This document shows, piece by piece, positions 62,006 through 64,000 of a DNA stretch of 64,000 nt. The stretch lies in NCBI RefSeq assembly GCF_000378425.1, contig NZ_KB899808.1, forward strand, positions 62,001 to 126,000, read 5' to 3'. The notes under the pieces are model-generated. The model did no database searches and was not told the DNA's origin. It was given only the letters and a program-made list of their open reading frames with translations. The translations under genes were made by a program, and so were the position numbers. The first letter of the stretch is position 1. Each line of letters begins with the position of its first letter. This DNA is from Cohnella laeviribosi DSM 21336 (GTDB lineage: Bacteria; Bacillota; Bacilli; Paenibacillales; Paenibacillaceae).

Positions 62006-63022
62006 ATGGCTAAACCGGGTCAATATCAGTTAAGCGGACGACAGAAAGCGGCCATTCTGCTCATTACGCTCGGGCCGGAAGTGTCTGCTCAAGTATTCAA
62101 GCATTTGCGGGACGACGAAATCGAACAGCTGACGCTCGAGATTGCCAACGTCCGAAAAGTCGACGCCGCGGAGAAAGAGCAGATTTTGGCGGAATTCCAT
62201 CAGATCTGCCTCGCCCAGGAATACATCTCCCAAGGCGGTATCGCATACGCGAAAGAAATCTTGGAAAAGGCTCTGGGCTCGCAGAAAGCGACGGATATTC
62301 TCAATCGCCTGACGGCCACGCTGCAGGTGCGGCCGTTTGACTTCGCGCGCAAAGCCGAGCCCACGCAAATTTTGAACTTCATCCAGAACGAAAATCCGCA
62401 AACGATCGCGCTCGTGCTTTCGTACTTGCAACCCGACCAGTCATCGGCCGTGCTCTCGTCGCTGCCGCAGGACAAGCAGGCGGACGTCGCAAGGCGGATC
62501 GCGCTTATGGACAGCACCTCGCCAGAAGTGATCGCGCAAGTCGAACGCGTGCTCGAGCAGAAGCTGTCCGCGACCGTTACGCAGGATTATACGAACGCCG
62601 GCGGAATCGAAGCGATCGTGCAGATTTTGAACGGCGTCGACCGGGGAACGGAGCGCACCATTTTGGATGCGCTGGAAATTCAGGACCCCGAGCTTGCCGA
62701 AGAGATCAAGAAGCGCATGTTCGTATTCGAAGACATCGTCAATCTGGACAACCGCTCGATCCAGCGCATCATTCGCGACATCGAGAACGCCGACCTGCAG
62801 CTTGCGCTCAAGGTGGCCAGCGAAGAAGTGCGCGAAGCGATTTTCCGCAACATGTCCAAGCGGATGGCGGAAACGTTCAAGGAAGAAATGGAATATATGG
62901 GCCCGGTCCGGCTGCGGGACGTCGAAGAGGCACAGACGCGCATCGTAGCGACGATTCGCAGACTCGAAGAAGCGGGCGAAATCATCATCGCCCGCGGCGG
63001 AGGCGACGATATCATTGTCTAA
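62006..63022 (+). CDS. fliG: Flagellar motor switch protein FliG
   Basis: A 338-residue rotor protein. SGRQKAAILLITLGPEVSAQVFKHL is the N-terminal FliF-binding part, EHPQ-type sequence appears as IQNENPQTIALVLSYL, and the C-terminal torque helix has SIQRIIRDIENADLQLALK. The ATG at 62006 follows AGAGGTGG; the in-frame GTG at 61997 overlaps that site. Overlaps fliH by 8 bases. Confidence 0.97.
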   Translation: MAKPGQYQLSGRQKAAILLITLGPEVSAQVFKHLRDDEIEQLTLEIANVRKVDAAEKEQILAEFHQICLAQEYISQGGIAYAKEILEKALGSQKATDILNRLTATLQVRPFDFARKAEPTQILNFIQNENPQTIALVLSYLQPDQSSAVLSSLPQDKQADVARRIALMDSTSPEVIAQVERVLEQKLSATVTQDYTNAGGIEAIVQILNGVDRGTERTILDALEIQDPELAEEIKKRMFVFEDIVNLDNRSIQRIIRDIENADLQLALKVASEEVREAIFRNMSKRMAETFKEEMEYMGPVRLRDVEEAQTRIVATIRRLEEAGEIIIARGGGDDIIV

Positions 63023-63857
63023 TCTGATCAAGTCGACCCATGTCATTCCGTTGGAAGATTTGAAGCGGATCGAGCTGCTCCGCAAGGTGACAAAACCCCA
63101 AAATGTCTCCCATTCCGACAACGGCAACGAAGGAAATTCGGCGATTGATGTCGAAACACAGTCGTTGAAGGAACGAATCTTGCGGGATGCGGAGCAAACC
63201 GCCAACGAAATCATTCGCGAAGCCCGCGAGACGGCCGAACGGCTGCAGGCGGAAGCGCGCGAACAAGCGGAAGCCTGGTGGCGGCAGCGCCGTCAGGACG
63301 ACGAGCAGGAGGTCGCGCGGGCCCGCGAGTCGGGTTACGAGGCCGGCTACCGCCAGGGCTTGGAAGATGCCGAGCGCGCCATGCGCGAGCAATGGGAGAG
63401 CCGGCTTCAGGAAGCCGGCAGCATCGTCCGCCAGGCGTACGCGGCCAAAGAGAGCATTATCGAAGGCGCTGAACGGTTTCTGGTCGAACTGAGCTGCAAA
63501 ATTGCCGAAAAGGTATTGGCCAAACAGTTCGAACAGACGCCGGAGCTGACGATTGAACTGATCCGCAGAGCGCTGGCCCGGCGCAAGGAGCAGGGCGTGA
63601 TTACGCTGTGCGTGGCGCCCGCGCAGTTCGCGTTTGTCCAAGCCTCGAAAGACGAGCTCGCGATGCTGGTCGATTCCCAGGCCGAGCTGCAGATCGTCCC
63701 GGACGCGTCGGTCGGCGAAGGCGGCTGCGTCATCCGTTCGCCGTTCGGCAGCATTGACGCCCGGATCGACACGCAGATGGCGGCCATTCGGCAAGAGCTG
63801 CTCAGGGTAGCCGCTCACGCCGCAGAAGAGAGGGACGCCGATGAGCAGGACGCTTGA
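63015..63857 (+). CDS. fliH: Flagellar assembly protein FliH
   Basis: A 280-residue regulator of the export ATPase. The middle (EQTANEIIREARETAERLQA, AREQAEAWWRQRR) is a long charged helix with regular Ala spacing; the C-terminal 120 residues form the FliI-binding domain. Translation starts at a TTG inside the end of fliG, behind GGAGGCG. It overlaps fliI by 17 bases. Confidence 0.9.
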   Translation: MSNLIKSTHVIPLEDLKRIELLRKVTKPQNVSHSDNGNEGNSAIDVETQSLKERILRDAEQTANEIIREARETAERLQAEAREQAEAWWRQRRQDDEQEVARARESGYEAGYRQGLEDAERAMREQWESRLQEAGSIVRQAYAAKESIIEGAERFLVELSCKIAEKVLAKQFEQTPELTIELIRRALARRKEQGVITLCVAPAQFAFVQASKDELAMLVDSQAELQIVPDASVGEGGCVIRSPFGSIDARIDTQMAAIRQELLRVAAHAAEERDADEQDA

Positions 63858-64000
63858 CGTTTCCAAGTACGCGGAGGCGCTGCAGCATCTGGATCCCGTG
63901 CGGGTGAACGGAAGGGTGGCCCAGATCATCGGTCTTACGGTCGAGTCGGAAGGTCCCGATGCCGGGATCGGCGATGTGTGCATGATTCATCCGCTAAAAG
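63841..64000 (+). CDS. fliI: Flagellum-specific ATP synthase FliI, N-terminal part (cut by window edge)
   Basis: The last 160 bases start an ATG frame behind GAGAGGG that stays open to the edge: MSRTLDVSKYAEALQHLDPV, then RVNGRVAQIIGLTVESEGPD and GDVCMIHPL. This is the N-terminal beta-barrel of FliI, the export ATPase, in the expected place after fliH. Confidence 0.93.
   Translation, partial: MSRTLDVSKYAEALQHLDPVRVNGRVAQIIGLTVESEGPDAGIGDVCMIHPLK

Overview
The window is chromosomal DNA of a high-GC, spore-forming, flagellated Firmicute. The best guess is a Paenibacillaceae member (Cohnella/Paenibacillus type). This is inferred from the B. subtilis-like backbone gene order, the sporulation gene ylbJ, CodY, a FapR circuit, a guanine-class riboswitch, SigA-like promoters and AGGAGG ribosome binding sites; no 16S gene is present.

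Layout. 1-1864 (minus): ylbJ (cut by the window edge) and tmcAL. 1961-14528 (plus): yceD-rpmF, then the FapR-controlled lipid operon fapR-plsX-fabH-fabD-fabG-acpP-fabF, then rnc-smc-ftsY ending in a strong terminator. 14550-33200: an accessory block that splits ftsY from ylxM-ffh, which are adjacent in B. subtilis. It holds a broken tetR and a truncated membrane-protein remnant, a marR-MFS efflux pair, and a purine catabolism island of about 15 kb. The island has pucR, an amidohydrolase and xdhC in one run. A second run carries a BMP-type ABC importer, a three-subunit molybdenum xanthine dehydrogenase, guanine deaminase, uraD, uricase and uraH. It ends in unusual intergenic repeats. 33218-45544: ylxM-ffh-rpsP-khpA-rimM-trmD-rplS-lepB-rbgA, a purine riboswitch with xpt-pbuX, a minus-strand DUF2905 gene, then rnhB-ylqG-ylqH-yraN. 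45545-46154 and 50225-51086: two gene-free, repeat-rich gaps. Between and after them lie comM (minus), sucCD, dprA, topA, trmFO, hslVU and codY. 59127-64000: the start of the fla/che operon, flgB-flgC-fliE-fliF-fliG-fliH-fliI (the last cut by the window end).

How the genes work together. The purine island predicts import of a purine or nucleoside by the ABC system, deamination of guanine to xanthine, oxidation to urate, and conversion through 5-hydroxyisourate and OHCU to allantoin. No allantoinase is in the window. The separate xpt-pbuX unit does the opposite job, salvage, under a guanine-class riboswitch. PucR is probably the island regulator, and its own promoter carries two dyads centred 52 bp apart.

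Most notable. (1) The intergenic gaps hold several ordered repeat arrays: seven 14-bp units, four 46-bp units with inverted partners, two different families of four dyad elements that share nearly the same 51/60/51 spacing, and a decaying 12-bp array. (2) A 14-bp hairpin plus U-tract in the comM leader buries the ribosome binding site. (3) TrmD carries a charged insertion of about 45 residues. (4) The purine island interrupts a conserved locus. I saw no rRNA, tRNA, CRISPR array, insertion sequence or prophage.
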